Part shown: positions 53,719-63,907 of the stretch, one piece after another
How positions within the stretch are numbered: the first letter of the stretch is position 1
Layout: the number at the start of each line of letters is the position of its first letter
Origin: WJMT01 sp964445575
Lineage (GTDB): Bacteria; Acidobacteriota; Aminicenantia; Aminicenantales; Aminicenantaceae
Direction: 5' to 3'
Length of the DNA stretch: 64,000 bases
NCBI GenBank assembly: GCA_964445575.1
Contig: CAYULB010000002.1
Span: forward strand, 46,416 to 110,415
The notes under the pieces: generated by a model
The model's database searches: none
Told to the model about the DNA's origin: nothing
The model's input: the letters and a program-made list of their open reading frames with translations, nothing else
Translations under genes and position numbers: made by a program

Positions 53719-54876
53719 ATGAATGCAAAGGAAAGATTTATTAAGACTTTAGAGAGAAAAACTCCGGACCGGCTCCCTGTCACCACACACCATGTGATGC
53801 CCTCTTTTTTGGATAAATACATGGGCGGCATTTCCTATCAGGAATTCTTTGATTATTTTAAGCTGGACCCTATTTTGTGGGTTACTGCCCACAAGCCCTC
53901 CCAAGAAAATGAATACATTCACCCATCAGGGAAAAAAGACACAGACTACCTGGCGCCTCCTCTTCTCTGCTCAGAAAACTGGAATTACTCTGTAAAAAAT
54001 ATTCCGCACCCTGATTATCACACTCTCCGCTATGAAATCAAAACCCCTCGAAAGACTCTGGCTTTGACTCTTCAAAGCTCTCCTCAAACCTCTTGGGTCT
54101 CCGAAAGACTGATCAAAGTGAAAAAAGACATAGAGATATTTGAAAAATATGCCCCAGTCCCTGTTTGCGATGTTGAGACCATCAATAAAAAAGCCCAGGG
54201 ATTTGGCTCCAGAGGCTTGGTGAGAGGAACCATTCCCGGCTTCGATGTCTACGGACAGCCTGGATGCTGGCAGGATGCGGCAGTTCTCTTTGGCATTGAA
54301 GAACTCATCATGGAAACCTTCCAAGATCCAAAATGGGTGCATGCGTTTCTTGAAATATTAACGCAGAGAAAAAAGCGCTTTGTCCGCTCGCTCAAAGGAG
54401 CTGAGTTTGACCTGATCGAACACGGCGGGGGTGATGCTTCTTCAACCGTAATATCCCCGAAGATCTTTGATGAATTCGTGGCTCCCTATGACGCAGAGCT
54501 TATAAAGGAGGCTCACAAACAAGGACAGAGAGTCGTGTATCACACCTGCGGGGGAATGATGCCTCTTCTTGAGAGAATCGCGGACATGGCGCCTGATGCA
54601 GCAGAGACCTTCACTCCCAAAGCTATGGGCGGAGATGCAGATCTTAAAGAAGCCAAGAAACGGATCGGGCACCGGGTGTGCATGATCGGAGGCTTTGACC
54701 AGTTTCACTACTTCAAAGACTTCAGCCCCGAAGAAACCCGGAAAGAAGTCCGGCGGTGCTTTGAAGAAGCTGGCGAAGGAGGAGGATTCATTTTGGCCCC
54801 TTCAGATCATTTCTTTGATGCTGAATTAGATCTTATCAAAGCCTATGCAGATGAGGCCAGAAAATGCACTTACTGA
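53719..54876 (+). CDS. Uroporphyrinogen decarboxylase-family methyltransferase-like protein
   Basis: 385 aa UroD-fold protein. YHTCGGMMPLLERI (about 274-287) carries the His-x-Cys zinc motif of MtaA/CmuA-type corrinoid methyltransferases rather than the substrate pocket of HemE. GFILAPSDHF near the end is the usual third zinc region. It may move methyl groups from a corrinoid protein; the only corrinoid protein here is at 4398-5060. The start codon is 10 nt after element copy B and lacks a ribosome site. Confidence 0.85.
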   Translation: MNAKERFIKTLERKTPDRLPVTTHHVMPSFLDKYMGGISYQEFFDYFKLDPILWVTAHKPSQENEYIHPSGKKDTDYLAPPLLCSENWNYSVKNIPHPDYHTLRYEIKTPRKTLALTLQSSPQTSWVSERLIKVKKDIEIFEKYAPVPVCDVETINKKAQGFGSRGLVRGTIPGFDVYGQPGCWQDAAVLFGIEELIMETFQDPKWVHAFLEILTQRKKRFVRSLKGAEFDLIEHGGGDASSTVISPKIFDEFVAPYDAELIKEAHKQGQRVVYHTCGGMMPLLERIADMAPDAAETFTPKAMGGDADLKEAKKRIGHRVCMIGGFDQFHYFKDFSPEETRKEVRRCFEEAGEGGGFILAPSDHFFDAELDLIKAYADEARKCTY

Positions 54877-55106
54877 ACCCCCCAGATACCAATCCGATAG
54901 CCCTCTTGCCTTGGGAGCGATAATAATCCTAGGAGGAAGCTTTTCTTCCTAAAAAACAGAACTTGAGGATGAAGACAACGTTATTCCCCTGTTCTACGTC
55001 ATAACTACCTAAAAAAGACTCTTAACGAGTTTAGATTGCTTTAAATGCACGAAAAAAGCCTATTTACTTAACTATTTCTGGCTAAAAATACAAACTGGAG
55101 GTACTT

Positions 55107-56225
55107 ATGAGACAAAAAAAACCAAATCATTCAAAACTCTTAGCCGTCTTAATCCTTTCTTCTTTACTCATGGCGCCTTTCTTAATCCAGGCTGGGCCGC
55201 TTACCAGTAAGATCATTATTAGAAATGATGAAACTCTGTTCACAACCTTTGCCTTTATAACCATTGGTTCATTCCATGAAGTGGACCGAGAAAAAATGAA
55301 TCCTCTTAAAGAGTTTGTTTGGCGGAAGCTTGAAAAAAACCTTTCCCCAGAATACCTTGAACGCATCCGTCAGGAATGTGAAACTTTCCAAAAAGACAGA
55401 ATGTTTGAATACAATGCCACCATGCTGGCTATTAATTCCTCCTCTCCTCCGGAGATAAGATTTCTCAAGAGAGAGCTGGTAGATCATCTTCAAGATAAAG
55501 GAGAAGACAGGATTCAAAGAGCTCTTAAGACTTTCCAGGGCCTGGAAAGACTTCCTGAACTTCTCACCGAGTTTTACCAAAAAGCCAATATCCAAGAATT
55601 ATATGAAGAATGCCAGCCCTGGTATAACGATGCTATAAATAAATATCAAGAAAAAGTGACTTCACTGCTCTCCCGGGCTCTTGAATACCTTAAGATGTCT
55701 GAAGAAGAAGTACATCTTGTTGTGGAAAAGATTGTCATCATTCCTAATTTAATCGGTCCCCGCGGCTCTGCCATGGGCCCTATCTGGAAAAACATCAAGT
55801 ATGATATCCACAGCCCATGGGAAAGCGTTTCCTGGTCTCCTCATGAATTCATCCATGAAATGGTGGCTCCCCTAACCCGCAGTGGAAAATATGAGGAGTC
55901 TATTCTTACTATTGTGAACAAAGTCTGGGAAGATCTGGAAGACACCCCCGCACGAAATTACTATTCTGATAAAATCAGTTTCTTTGATGAATGTCTGGTC
56001 AGAACTCTGGATCATATCGCTTCTAGAGGGTGGGAAAAACCCTGGGAAAAAGAACGTGTCCGTTCCGGGCTGGTCTATCAGGCAGAACGAGGATTTGTTC
56101 TCTGCCCATTAATGTTGGAGGCCCTTGAAGAATACCAGACTTCAGGACAGTCATTTAAAAACTACTTCCCGAAATTTCTCCAAACTCTTTTGAGGACAAG
56201 AAGCTCAAATGATAAAAAGGATTAG
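55107..56225 (+). CDS. Exported HExxH-motif protein, putative zinc protease
   Basis: 372 aa. Signal peptide LLAVLILSSLLMAPFLIQAG, then a mostly helical protein with HEFIH at 246-250, fitting the zincin HExxH motif; FFDECLVRTLDHI about 55 residues on could give the third ligand. It resembles DUF4932-like proteins, but I cannot confirm the family. CTGGAGG lies before the ATG. It overlaps the convergent mannosidase gene by 4 bp. Confidence 0.6.
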   Translation: MRQKKPNHSKLLAVLILSSLLMAPFLIQAGPLTSKIIIRNDETLFTTFAFITIGSFHEVDREKMNPLKEFVWRKLEKNLSPEYLERIRQECETFQKDRMFEYNATMLAINSSSPPEIRFLKRELVDHLQDKGEDRIQRALKTFQGLERLPELLTEFYQKANIQELYEECQPWYNDAINKYQEKVTSLLSRALEYLKMSEEEVHLVVEKIVIIPNLIGPRGSAMGPIWKNIKYDIHSPWESVSWSPHEFIHEMVAPLTRSGKYEESILTIVNKVWEDLEDTPARNYYSDKISFFDECLVRTLDHIASRGWEKPWEKERVRSGLVYQAERGFVLCPLMLEALEEYQTSGQSFKNYFPKFLQTLLRTRSSNDKKD

Positions 56226-58630
56226 GGGTATTCAAGGAGGTCGACCTCGAACACCCTTCCTTTTTTATCAACACAGATTGTTTTCATCTCAAGGGATTTG
56301 AGAGAAATGCTGTGTTTTATATCCAATTTTTTTAAATGCACTACAGCTTGTGTGGGAATCCCTGCTGCTTCCTGAATTCGGATCACAAGCGCATCTCCCT
56401 CCTCAGAACGCTTCAAGCTCAGAAGGCACACATTCTTAGGGCTTAAAGAGAGAAGGTCAAGATTATCAAAATTTCCAACCGGAAGGTGAGCTAGAGCAAA
56501 TGGAGGTGAGGACATCCATTCAGCAAGACCTGGAAGTCTCCGAAGAATAGATTCAGGCTCGCCGGGAACCACCAGAAGTCGAACAAAATGTTCTCCCATG
56601 TCCATGCATTTGTGACCAGGATGGTTTTTTAAATCCAATCCTTGTTCATGACAGTAGGCCGCGCTTCTTAAAACAGAGAGCCTAACCTCTCCGTTTTTAA
56701 AATCAAATCCGTGCTGCCCACTGCTGACAACACCAACGGCAGCTGGTTTATTGTTGAGGTGTCCCCTGACTAAAAGCCGACCAGAGTGTACATGCTCTTC
56801 TCCATCAGCAGGCCTTTGAGTCATGCCTCCGAGAATCCCACACAGTAAATGTGCTTTCTTTATTAAAGTGGGAACAGAGAGCTTCAGACGCCTGTGTTTT
56901 TGATTCCACAAAACTCTCAATCTGTATTCCAGGACAGGCCACTGAGAATAGCCAATGGTCTGCATGGTGATGGAACTTTTTTCATATATAAATTCGGATT
57001 CGTGAACCAGCCGCACAGGGCCTTTTTCTTTCACTCTAAAACTTCCTCGCTTTAATTCAAACACTCCCTCTTTGTCTCGGAACAGTTTGATTCCAGTTCC
57101 CCAGGAATCTCCGGAGTCTTTGATCACCAGGGGCTGTATCAAAGGCCCGGAAAGAAGCGGATCCATTCGGGGTCCCCAGAGTTTTTCAATAAGGCCTGAA
57201 TCAGGATTTATCTCATAATCCAGGAAAGGTGAAAATTTTTTAGTCTTTTCTTTTCCCTTTTTGACCTCCAAACGGAAATTACTTATCCCTATTCCAGGCA
57301 GAGGAGTGAAAAAAGAAATCTTTCGCCGCCATCCATTAAAAGGAAGTAATGCTTCTGGCTGCTCTTGCTGGCATTCAATTCTTTGTCCTTTGAGAGTGGA
57401 CAGCTCCACATGCCACTCCCCTTTCCATTTAGGACGGGGGGAGAGCATAAATTCCACTTCAACGGGAGCCTCATTCAAGGAGGGATTAATATTCAGCACA
57501 GTGACAGGAAGGGAGGTGCTTTTCTCATTCGGCTGGTTTAAACCAGTCACGGCTTTCAACCTGAGGCATCTTGCAGAATCCATGACTTTTCCATACAAAT
57601 CCAGAGCGTCTTTTTCCGCCGGCTGGATGCAGGAGCCGGGAAGGATATCATGAAAGTCGTTGAAGAGATGACCTCTCCATACCTCTCTGATTTCTTTTGC
57701 CGGATAAGGAATATCCTTCAGCCACCAGGCTGCTGCCCCTGCTGCTTCAGCCTGCTTTATCAAGCCCGCGCTTTGGATGGCTTTTCTTTTGACGCGAGAA
57801 AGAGATGTGTAGCATCCTGTAAACACCCGCTGCAGCCCTCCTTTAAAAACCGGGACTTCTTTAATGGAATCTTTTACTGCCTGATAATACCGGTCTGGAG
57901 TGCTGTGAAGGAAATTCACCCGGTTTTCTTTGTCCATAAATTCATCAATTTGCTTTAGGTCTTCTCTGGTAGGGCCTCCTCCGTGGTTGCCGATTCCCCA
58001 GAAAACAGGGGTATCCTGTCCGGTTTTTAAAGCCAGCCTCACCCCCTGTCTAAGTCTTTCTTCGATGTTATGGTACTCGGTATGGTAAAGGCCCACCGGA
58101 ATTCTTAAAGCGGCAATTTCTGTTCCATCGCATCCCTTCCACCGGTAAAGATAAGAGGGAAGCTTCAACTGATCTTCTTGAGGCCGCATATGAATATACA
58201 TCTTGTAGCCGCTTTTTCTTAGAATCTGGGGAAGCCCAGCGCTGTGTCCAAAAGAATCAAAATTGTAAGCCACTTCAGGGAAAGAATTAAAATATTTTCT
58301 GAAAAATGTCCTTCCTTCCAGAATCTGCCGGATGATAGATTCCGTGGAGGCGAGATTCACGTCCGGCTGCAGATACCATCCTCCGCTCACAGCCCAACGG
58401 CCCTCTGTGACCAGCTCCTGGATTTGTTTGAATAAAGAGGAGTCATGCTCCTTGACCCACTGGTAGAGAACCGCCTCATTATGGTTGAAAATCAGATCCT
58501 GGTGTTCATTCAGAATTTCAACCGCAGTGTAAAACGTGGAGAGAGCTTCCGCACACCCCTCTTCCCACTGCCACTGCCACACGGGATCCAGATGGGCATT
58601 ACAGATCAAATGCACGCACGGCTTTTTCAT
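56222..58630 (-). CDS. GH38 alpha-mannosidase
   Basis: 802 aa. CNAHLDPVWQW gives zinc ligands H13 and D15, and YNFDSFGHS the catalytic nucleophile D125; WGIGNHGGGPTRED is the third conserved block. The C-terminal half is beta-sandwich. No signal peptide, so it likely acts on imported mannosides in the cytosol. Start 4 bp inside the end of the sodium symporter gene: the two form an import-and-cleave operon. Confidence 0.9.
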   Translation of the reverse strand: MKKPCVHLICNAHLDPVWQWQWEEGCAEALSTFYTAVEILNEHQDLIFNHNEAVLYQWVKEHDSSLFKQIQELVTEGRWAVSGGWYLQPDVNLASTESIIRQILEGRTFFRKYFNSFPEVAYNFDSFGHSAGLPQILRKSGYKMYIHMRPQEDQLKLPSYLYRWKGCDGTEIAALRIPVGLYHTEYHNIEERLRQGVRLALKTGQDTPVFWGIGNHGGGPTREDLKQIDEFMDKENRVNFLHSTPDRYYQAVKDSIKEVPVFKGGLQRVFTGCYTSLSRVKRKAIQSAGLIKQAEAAGAAAWWLKDIPYPAKEIREVWRGHLFNDFHDILPGSCIQPAEKDALDLYGKVMDSARCLRLKAVTGLNQPNEKSTSLPVTVLNINPSLNEAPVEVEFMLSPRPKWKGEWHVELSTLKGQRIECQQEQPEALLPFNGWRRKISFFTPLPGIGISNFRLEVKKGKEKTKKFSPFLDYEINPDSGLIEKLWGPRMDPLLSGPLIQPLVIKDSGDSWGTGIKLFRDKEGVFELKRGSFRVKEKGPVRLVHESEFIYEKSSITMQTIGYSQWPVLEYRLRVLWNQKHRRLKLSVPTLIKKAHLLCGILGGMTQRPADGEEHVHSGRLLVRGHLNNKPAAVGVVSSGQHGFDFKNGEVRLSVLRSAAYCHEQGLDLKNHPGHKCMDMGEHFVRLLVVPGEPESILRRLPGLAEWMSSPPFALAHLPVGNFDNLDLLSLSPKNVCLLSLKRSEEGDALVIRIQEAAGIPTQAVVHLKKLDIKHSISLKSLEMKTICVDKKGRVFEVDLLEYP

Positions 58631-60387
58631 CCTTCCTCCCTGGGAGGCAGCTTTTTATACCAAGTAAAATAAAGCACAAAAGCAAACGCCACTGCCGCTG
58701 CTCCCCATACTAAAGCATGGTTCCATTTTCTGAGCAGTGCATAAAAAGGAATCAAGGCCAAAGAAAACTGAAACACTGCTGTCAAAAAACCGTTTAAAGC
58801 ATCGTAAAACGGAATCCGGTCCCTTGGAGGAACCAGCCCTTTTTTCTCAGCTTCTTTTCTTACCGGCTTCCAGAAACCAAACGGCCTGACTCTGGAATAA
58901 AAATCAACCAGCACCGGCATTTTTGTTGGTTTCTCAAGCCATCCGAAAAATACAGTCACTGCAAAACAGGCAGCAATATCTATACCCAGGGCTTTAGGAT
59001 CGGACCAGTGGCTGAAAAATAATTTCTGTAAAGCGATAAGCCCCGCTGCTGCTGCCATGCTTTTATAAAAAGCTCTGGCACTGAACCGCCACCAGTGCCA
59101 TCTCATGGTGGCAGGTACCAGGATCATGGTCAATACCACAAAAATCATGGTTTCCCAGGCTGAGATAATATCCTCGAACGACATGCTGGCCGCAAACCCG
59201 ATCATCAGCATGACTACAGAGGCCAGCTGCCCCAGTCTCACCAGCTGCTTCTGAGTCAGGTTTTTTATGAAATATCTCTTCAAAAAGTCATTCACAATCA
59301 CAGAACTGGTCACATTGATCATGGCATCCAGAGTGGACATGAGAGCTGCCAGCAGAACCGCAATAAAAAGACCCCTCACTCCCACAGGGAGTTTAAGTAT
59401 CACCAGGGGCATGATTTTCTCCGCATCAAATCCAGCCTGAGCTCCCAGAAAATAGACACCCAGCACCAGAAACGCACAGCCCATAATCCAACGGGCTGTG
59501 TAGCCCACAGTCCACATGCCCCCTGCCAGAGCTGCATCCCTGGAGCTTCGGGCGCTCAGAAAAAACTGAAAATCCCACACATTGGGACCAGCCAGAAGCC
59601 GGAACACCATCCATGAAAAACCAGCCACCATCACCGGCCCGAATAAATAGAAATGGTGGTAGCTTTCAGGGGACGACTGCACATACCCAGACCACAGCTT
59701 CCAGGGGATTTTTAAAGAATGCCACCCTGTGCTTTTGCCGGAAAAAAGTTGTCCCAGTTGATTGTTTGTAAACACCATCACAGATAAAATAACTGCTCCC
59801 ACCCCAATAAGAAGCGTCTGCAGCATATCCGTCAGTATCACTCCAAAAAATCCAGCCAGGGTCACATAGATACCAACGGCCGCAAATACAATAAACGTGG
59901 CCAGTTCTCGAGACAGAGGAAGAAACTCTTCCGCAAATTTCCCTATGCCCACGGCAATGTAGGTTAGATTGAAAATCATAAGAAGAAGCAGGAACAGAGC
60001 CGAAGCGATCCGGGCATTTTCCGCATCTCTGTTGTCTCCATACCGGGTCTGGTTCCATTCAGCAAAAGTCATAACACCTGAACGGCGGATCCATTTCGCC
60101 TGAAAAGCCATGTAAAAACAGATCATAAACCATCCCCAGTAGATATGAGTCACCCAGACAGCTTTAAGACCTAGATAATACAGAGCTCCCACCATGGCCA
60201 TGGTTCCGCCAATGTCAATATAGCTGGAACATCCTGCCAGCCCCAGCATCCACCAGGGAACATTACGGCCGGCCAGATAATAGGCTGCCAATCCCTTGGT
60301 AGCCCTCTTCTTTATCCAGAATCCCATTACAGCAATGAATATGAGATATCCCAGAATAAGGGACAGGTCAGTGGGAGAGAGTTTCAT
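58627..60387 (-). CDS. Sodium:solute symporter (SSS family)
   Basis: 586 aa with about 14 membrane helices. YYLAGRNVPWWMLGLAGCSSYIDIGG is the SSS core in helix 1-2 (Na+ site) and DMLQTLLIGVGAV follows. The last 100 residues add two further helices. Overlap with the GH38 gene suggests it brings in a mannoside or oligosaccharide. Confidence 0.88.
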   Translation of the reverse strand: MKLSPTDLSLILGYLIFIAVMGFWIKKRATKGLAAYYLAGRNVPWWMLGLAGCSSYIDIGGTMAMVGALYYLGLKAVWVTHIYWGWFMICFYMAFQAKWIRRSGVMTFAEWNQTRYGDNRDAENARIASALFLLLLMIFNLTYIAVGIGKFAEEFLPLSRELATFIVFAAVGIYVTLAGFFGVILTDMLQTLLIGVGAVILSVMVFTNNQLGQLFSGKSTGWHSLKIPWKLWSGYVQSSPESYHHFYLFGPVMVAGFSWMVFRLLAGPNVWDFQFFLSARSSRDAALAGGMWTVGYTARWIMGCAFLVLGVYFLGAQAGFDAEKIMPLVILKLPVGVRGLFIAVLLAALMSTLDAMINVTSSVIVNDFLKRYFIKNLTQKQLVRLGQLASVVMLMIGFAASMSFEDIISAWETMIFVVLTMILVPATMRWHWWRFSARAFYKSMAAAAGLIALQKLFFSHWSDPKALGIDIAACFAVTVFFGWLEKPTKMPVLVDFYSRVRPFGFWKPVRKEAEKKGLVPPRDRIPFYDALNGFLTAVFQFSLALIPFYALLRKWNHALVWGAAAVAFAFVLYFTWYKKLPPREEG

Positions 60388-60514
60388 AGCCGAACAGCTA
60401 TTTTTATATCAGGAGGAAAGAGATGTCAAATCAGCTTAATGGCCGAATGCACTGCCGATATTAACAGCCGTAGCTTATGACATCCAGAATAGAAAGCTTG
60501 AAAAAGCAAAACAA

Positions 60515-60949
60515 TCAAAAAGTGACTGAAATCCAGCCTCCTTGAAGCATTTCAGTATAAGGGACTCCCATATATTTGACCTCAATGCCCAGTTCAGAAA
60601 GTTTCTCTGATACTCCGTAACTGTCGGAACAGGCTTTGCAGGCAAACAATTTCACTCCTTCTTCCATCATTTTTTTCGCCTCTTCCTGAAGCTCCTGGTC
60701 TTCTGCTAATAATTTTGAGGACGGCCCCCAAACAATTAAGGCTATTTCATCCCACCAGCCCCTTTTTTTTCCATTGGTAACATACATGAACACCATTTTC
60801 ATAGCCACGGCCTTGTCTCCGCTTGACCATAAGACGACCAAACGATTAGATTTATTTTGCTGTTCCTGTGCTGGGGCAAGATGAGAAAAGCCAAAAAAGC
60901 CCGCACACAAACTCATAAAAACCAGATAAACAGCCAAGTTTTTCTTCAT
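60515..60949 (-). CDS. Exported DsrE-family protein
   Basis: 144 aa. Signal peptide AVYLVFMSLCAGFFGFSHLAPA and a DsrE/F-like domain: LVVLWSSGDKAVAMKMVFMY, ALIVWGPSSKLLAED and GVKLFACKACSDSYGVSEKL with two cysteines, one at the usual sulfur-accepting place. DsrE proteins trade sulfur, normally in the cytosol; export is less common. The gene stands alone. Confidence 0.8.
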   Translation of the reverse strand: MKKNLAVYLVFMSLCAGFFGFSHLAPAQEQQNKSNRLVVLWSSGDKAVAMKMVFMYVTNGKKRGWWDEIALIVWGPSSKLLAEDQELQEEAKKMMEEGVKLFACKACSDSYGVSEKLSELGIEVKYMGVPYTEMLQGGWISVTF

Positions 60950-61216
60950 GATTCACCTCTCCTTATTATTAATCTCTTTTTCTAGAATATTCAAAACTCA
61001 CTGAAAGATAAAGAAAGAATAGAATGGCATGAAATCTATTTTTTTTGATTATAAATAAGAACAGAATCCAGTGTCCAAAAAAACTCACGCTTTTTCTATC
61101 CACGATGAATGATATTTTTGAAAGGCCTGAAGAAAGAATTATTGCATAGCCGATTTTCAAATGATTTAATAGTAAAAGATAGAAAAAGAATCATTATATT
61201 ATGGGAGGTAAGAGCT

Positions 61217-62191
61217 TTGAAACAATCTATGGAAATAAAATTTTGGATATTATTGGTCTTCTCAATTGTATTTCTGGCATCGGTTTGCCGTGGTCCTGAC
61301 AAAAAAGAAAATCTTATTCAGCCTGAAAAGTGGTGGATTGTCCACCCAAGACCGGTCTATGAAACATTGGAGAAGGTAGGAACATACCAAAACTGGTTTG
61401 ATGTCTACCGACTGACTGATGATACTTATGCTATCTATGAACCCAATCAATTTGAGGAAGCCATAAGTTATCTTGTACTGGGTCAGAAAAAAGCAGGCCT
61501 GATTGATACCGGCACAGGCATCGGAGATATCAAAGCTGTGGTAGAGACTCTGACCGACCTCCCAGTGACCGTAATCTTGACCCATGAGCATTATGATCAT
61601 GTTGCCGGGGCTTGGAGATTTGAAGAGGTCTTTCATTATAACAATGCTGATGCACTCAAGGTCCTCAGGAGCGGGAGGAGTAACGAATCTCTCAGAAAAT
61701 ATGCAGATGGGGATTATCTCTGGAAACCTCTTCCGAAAGGATTTGATAAAGATACATGGACTATTCCCCCCATTGTTCCGACCACTCTTGTCGAAGATGG
61801 GGATATCATCGACCTGGGAGGACGAGAGTTAGAAGTCATTTATACACCTGGACATTCCCCCGGCCATATGTGTCTTCTGGATAAAACACAAAGACTGTTG
61901 TTTACAGGGGATCATTTCTTTCCCGGCCCTCTCTATGCCCATGCCCCGGATGTCGACCTGGAAGATTATGTAACCTCCAATAAAAAACTGGAAGCTCGAC
62001 TCCATGAATTCGATTATCTCTGTGCCGGTCATAACGATCCCTGGGTGAAAAGTGATGTAATACCTCGGATAAGCAAAGCCTTTTCTGTGATATTTTCAGG
62101 AGGAGGAGATTTTGATGAAAGCGAAGGCCTGAGGCGGTATTACTTCGATGGATTTGATGTGCTCATTCGGAGTGAAGATGTAGAAAAATAA
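61217..62191 (+). CDS. MBL-fold metallohydrolase, exported
   Basis: 324 aa. The start is TTG at 61217, because GGAGGT ends 7 nt before it; the ATG at 61229 is too far from any site. A leader helix (WILLVFSIVFLASV) is followed by Cys, a weak lipobox. Metal ligands: THEHYDHVAG (HxHxDH), PGHSPGH, GDH and AGHNDPW. Two-metal MBL proteins include lactonases, glyoxalases and beta-lactamase relatives; the substrate is unknown. Confidence 0.85.
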   Translation: MKQSMEIKFWILLVFSIVFLASVCRGPDKKENLIQPEKWWIVHPRPVYETLEKVGTYQNWFDVYRLTDDTYAIYEPNQFEEAISYLVLGQKKAGLIDTGTGIGDIKAVVETLTDLPVTVILTHEHYDHVAGAWRFEEVFHYNNADALKVLRSGRSNESLRKYADGDYLWKPLPKGFDKDTWTIPPIVPTTLVEDGDIIDLGGRELEVIYTPGHSPGHMCLLDKTQRLLFTGDHFFPGPLYAHAPDVDLEDYVTSNKKLEARLHEFDYLCAGHNDPWVKSDVIPRISKAFSVIFSGGGDFDESEGLRRYYFDGFDVLIRSEDVEK

Positions 62192-62390
62192 GAAGCGCAG
62201 CTTGCCAAAGCTCCGTGATCTCTGCCCTCAAGATATAAAAAGTCGATTCGAAAAAAGGAAGTTAATCCATGCTTTATGCCCAAAACCAAACACTTATAAA
62301 TAACCCTGAATTTATTGTTGAACGGTAGAAGGCTTAAGATTTTTTGGCTCTAAAACAACTTTAACCATACAGTAAAAATAAATTTCTAAA

Positions 62391-63038
62391 CTATTTTTTG
62401 CTTATTTTGATTTCAACTCGACGGTTTTTCTGGCGCCCTTCTGGGTTATCTGAACCATCCGGCTTGGTATTGGGAGCAACCGGTTCGCTTTCCCCTCTGC
62501 CAATAGTTTCTATCAGGCTGGGATCGATTTCAGCTTGATCAACCATCCATTTTTTTACAGCCTCTGCCCGTTTTCGGGATAGTTCTAAGTTATAATCTTC
62601 TGATCCCTTGGAATCAGTGTGACCGGTTATGGTTACAGGATGATTATAGGCGGCAATAATCTCTCCGACTTTGGAAAGAGTTTCTTCAGCATCTTCGCGA
62701 ATGGACCATTTATCAAAGTCAAAAAGAATATCTCCTGGAAGCTCAATTTTATAATCAGTATCTGTTTCCTTAGCTCCAAGTTCTTTGAGGGCTGCCTGGA
62801 TTTTTTCGCTGCGGGCTGTTATCCCCCGAGCAATACCTTCAATTTTTAAAACTTTAAAATGCAGGCTAAGAGCCCCCCTTCCAGGCCCTAGTGCCTTTAA
62901 AGCCTCGACAGCTCTTTTGTGGGCCTCTGGAGGAATAACTATTTCTTCTTCATCCAAAGCAAATGTCTCAGGAGCATAAAGAAGCCAAGACGCCCAAAGA
63001 ATTATTCCAAACATAAGAAACAATCTTCGAATTCTCAT
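62391..63038 (-). CDS. OmpA-family peptidoglycan-binding protein
   Basis: 215 aa: signal peptide LFLMFGIILWASWLLYAPETFA, a short helical middle and an OmpA C-terminal domain (about 105-213) with ILFDFDKWSIREDA, GHTDSKGSEDYNLELSRKRA and GRGESEPVAPN...NRRVEI. Asp and Arg in these blocks hold diaminopimelate. It ties the outer membrane or a periplasmic part to the wall. No barrel domain is present. Confidence 0.92.
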   Translation of the reverse strand: MRIRRLFLMFGIILWASWLLYAPETFALDEEEIVIPPEAHKRAVEALKALGPGRGALSLHFKVLKIEGIARGITARSEKIQAALKELGAKETDTDYKIELPGDILFDFDKWSIREDAEETLSKVGEIIAAYNHPVTITGHTDSKGSEDYNLELSRKRAEAVKKWMVDQAEIDPSLIETIGRGESEPVAPNTKPDGSDNPEGRQKNRRVEIKISKK

Positions 63039-63145
63039 TTTATATTTCCTGTGAGAAGGAATTTTTTGAATAATTCATATTAATTGTTATAATTGTTATA
63101 TGAAAATATTCTCCATTTAATTATTTTATTTATTGATAATTCTGG

Positions 63146-63610
63146 TTAATTAAGAGAAATTGCTTCAAAGGGAAAGAAACCGGGTATGAAAACATCAATT
63201 TCATCTGGATTTTCTGTGGGGACTGGAAGTTTAATCCAAAAACCGGCTGATGAATCCGGACTAAGATTAATTCGGAATCGACCCCCCTCCCATTCTTTCT
63301 CTTTTGGACCAGCAATATACTGGCCTTCGGAGTCCTTGAGAGGAAAATATTTTTTTTGATTGGTTGTATCAACGAGATAACAGTCTTTGTAGTAAAATTC
63401 AACAGTTTTGCTTGAATTCCCGGTGTTTCGTATTTTGAAGCGAAGAGTCAGGATATTGTCACGAATGCTGATTTTAGTGAGGTCAGCTTCTACGCCTTCC
63501 CAAATATCGCTTTCCTGAGTTTGGACGACATCAGCGGCACTAATCAGTCCACATCCAACTATAAACAAAACAACTGTATTGACTAAAATAAAATTAAATA
63601 ATGATCTCAC
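63146..63610 (-). CDS. Lipoprotein of unknown function
   Basis: 154 aa from GTG at 63610, which follows AAAGGAGG by 5 nt. The frame is open to beyond 63990, but that part reads the purine tract and is not protein-like. Lipobox IVGC (about 20-23) predicts a lipoprotein. The mature part (LTLRFKIRNTGNSSKTVEFYY ... FWIKLPVP) looks like an Ig-like fold with a tail similar to DUF4352-type domains; not recognised further. Confidence 0.65.
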   Translation of the reverse strand: MRSLFNFILVNTVVLFIVGCGLISAADVVQTQESDIWEGVEADLTKISIRDNILTLRFKIRNTGNSSKTVEFYYKDCYLVDTTNQKKYFPLKDSEGQYIAGPKEKEWEGGRFRINLSPDSSAGFWIKLPVPTENPDEIDVFIPGFFPFEAISLN

Positions 63611-63800
63611 GAAAACCTCCTTTTTTCTCAGAAATAAGGTATCAACAATAATCAATATTGAAGATATCAAGCAGAGTCTATATTTTAAGTGAGGCTGCGT
63701 CAATCCTCTTTGGAGATGAATTTGAAGGTGATAAAGGGGTGAGTTAAAGTTAGCTTGGAACTGTACGTCATCGCGAGAAATACGAAGGGCTAAAAGGCTT

Positions 63801-63907
63801 AAAAGGAAAAGAAAGGTGAGGAAAAGAGGAAGGGGAGGAAAGTGGAAGAGGAAAAAGAGGAAAAAAAGGAAAGGGGTAAAAAAAGGAAAGGTAAAAAAGG
63901 AAAGGGG
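63801..63907. repeat. Purine-rich tract
   Basis: 107 nt of A and G on the plus strand with only four T and no C. The 63611-64000 region holds no gene. Such a tract can form triplex or other non-B DNA. Confidence 0.7.

Noticed and set aside
54925..54950. aggaag...cttcct hairpin after the UroD-like gene as a terminator
   Set aside because: It is followed by A rather than T on the plus strand, so it lacks a terminator tail.
60412..60470. Short plus-strand ORF with a strong AGGAGG site upstream of the symporter gene
   Set aside because: Only 13 codons, opposite to the gene, with no conserved partner.
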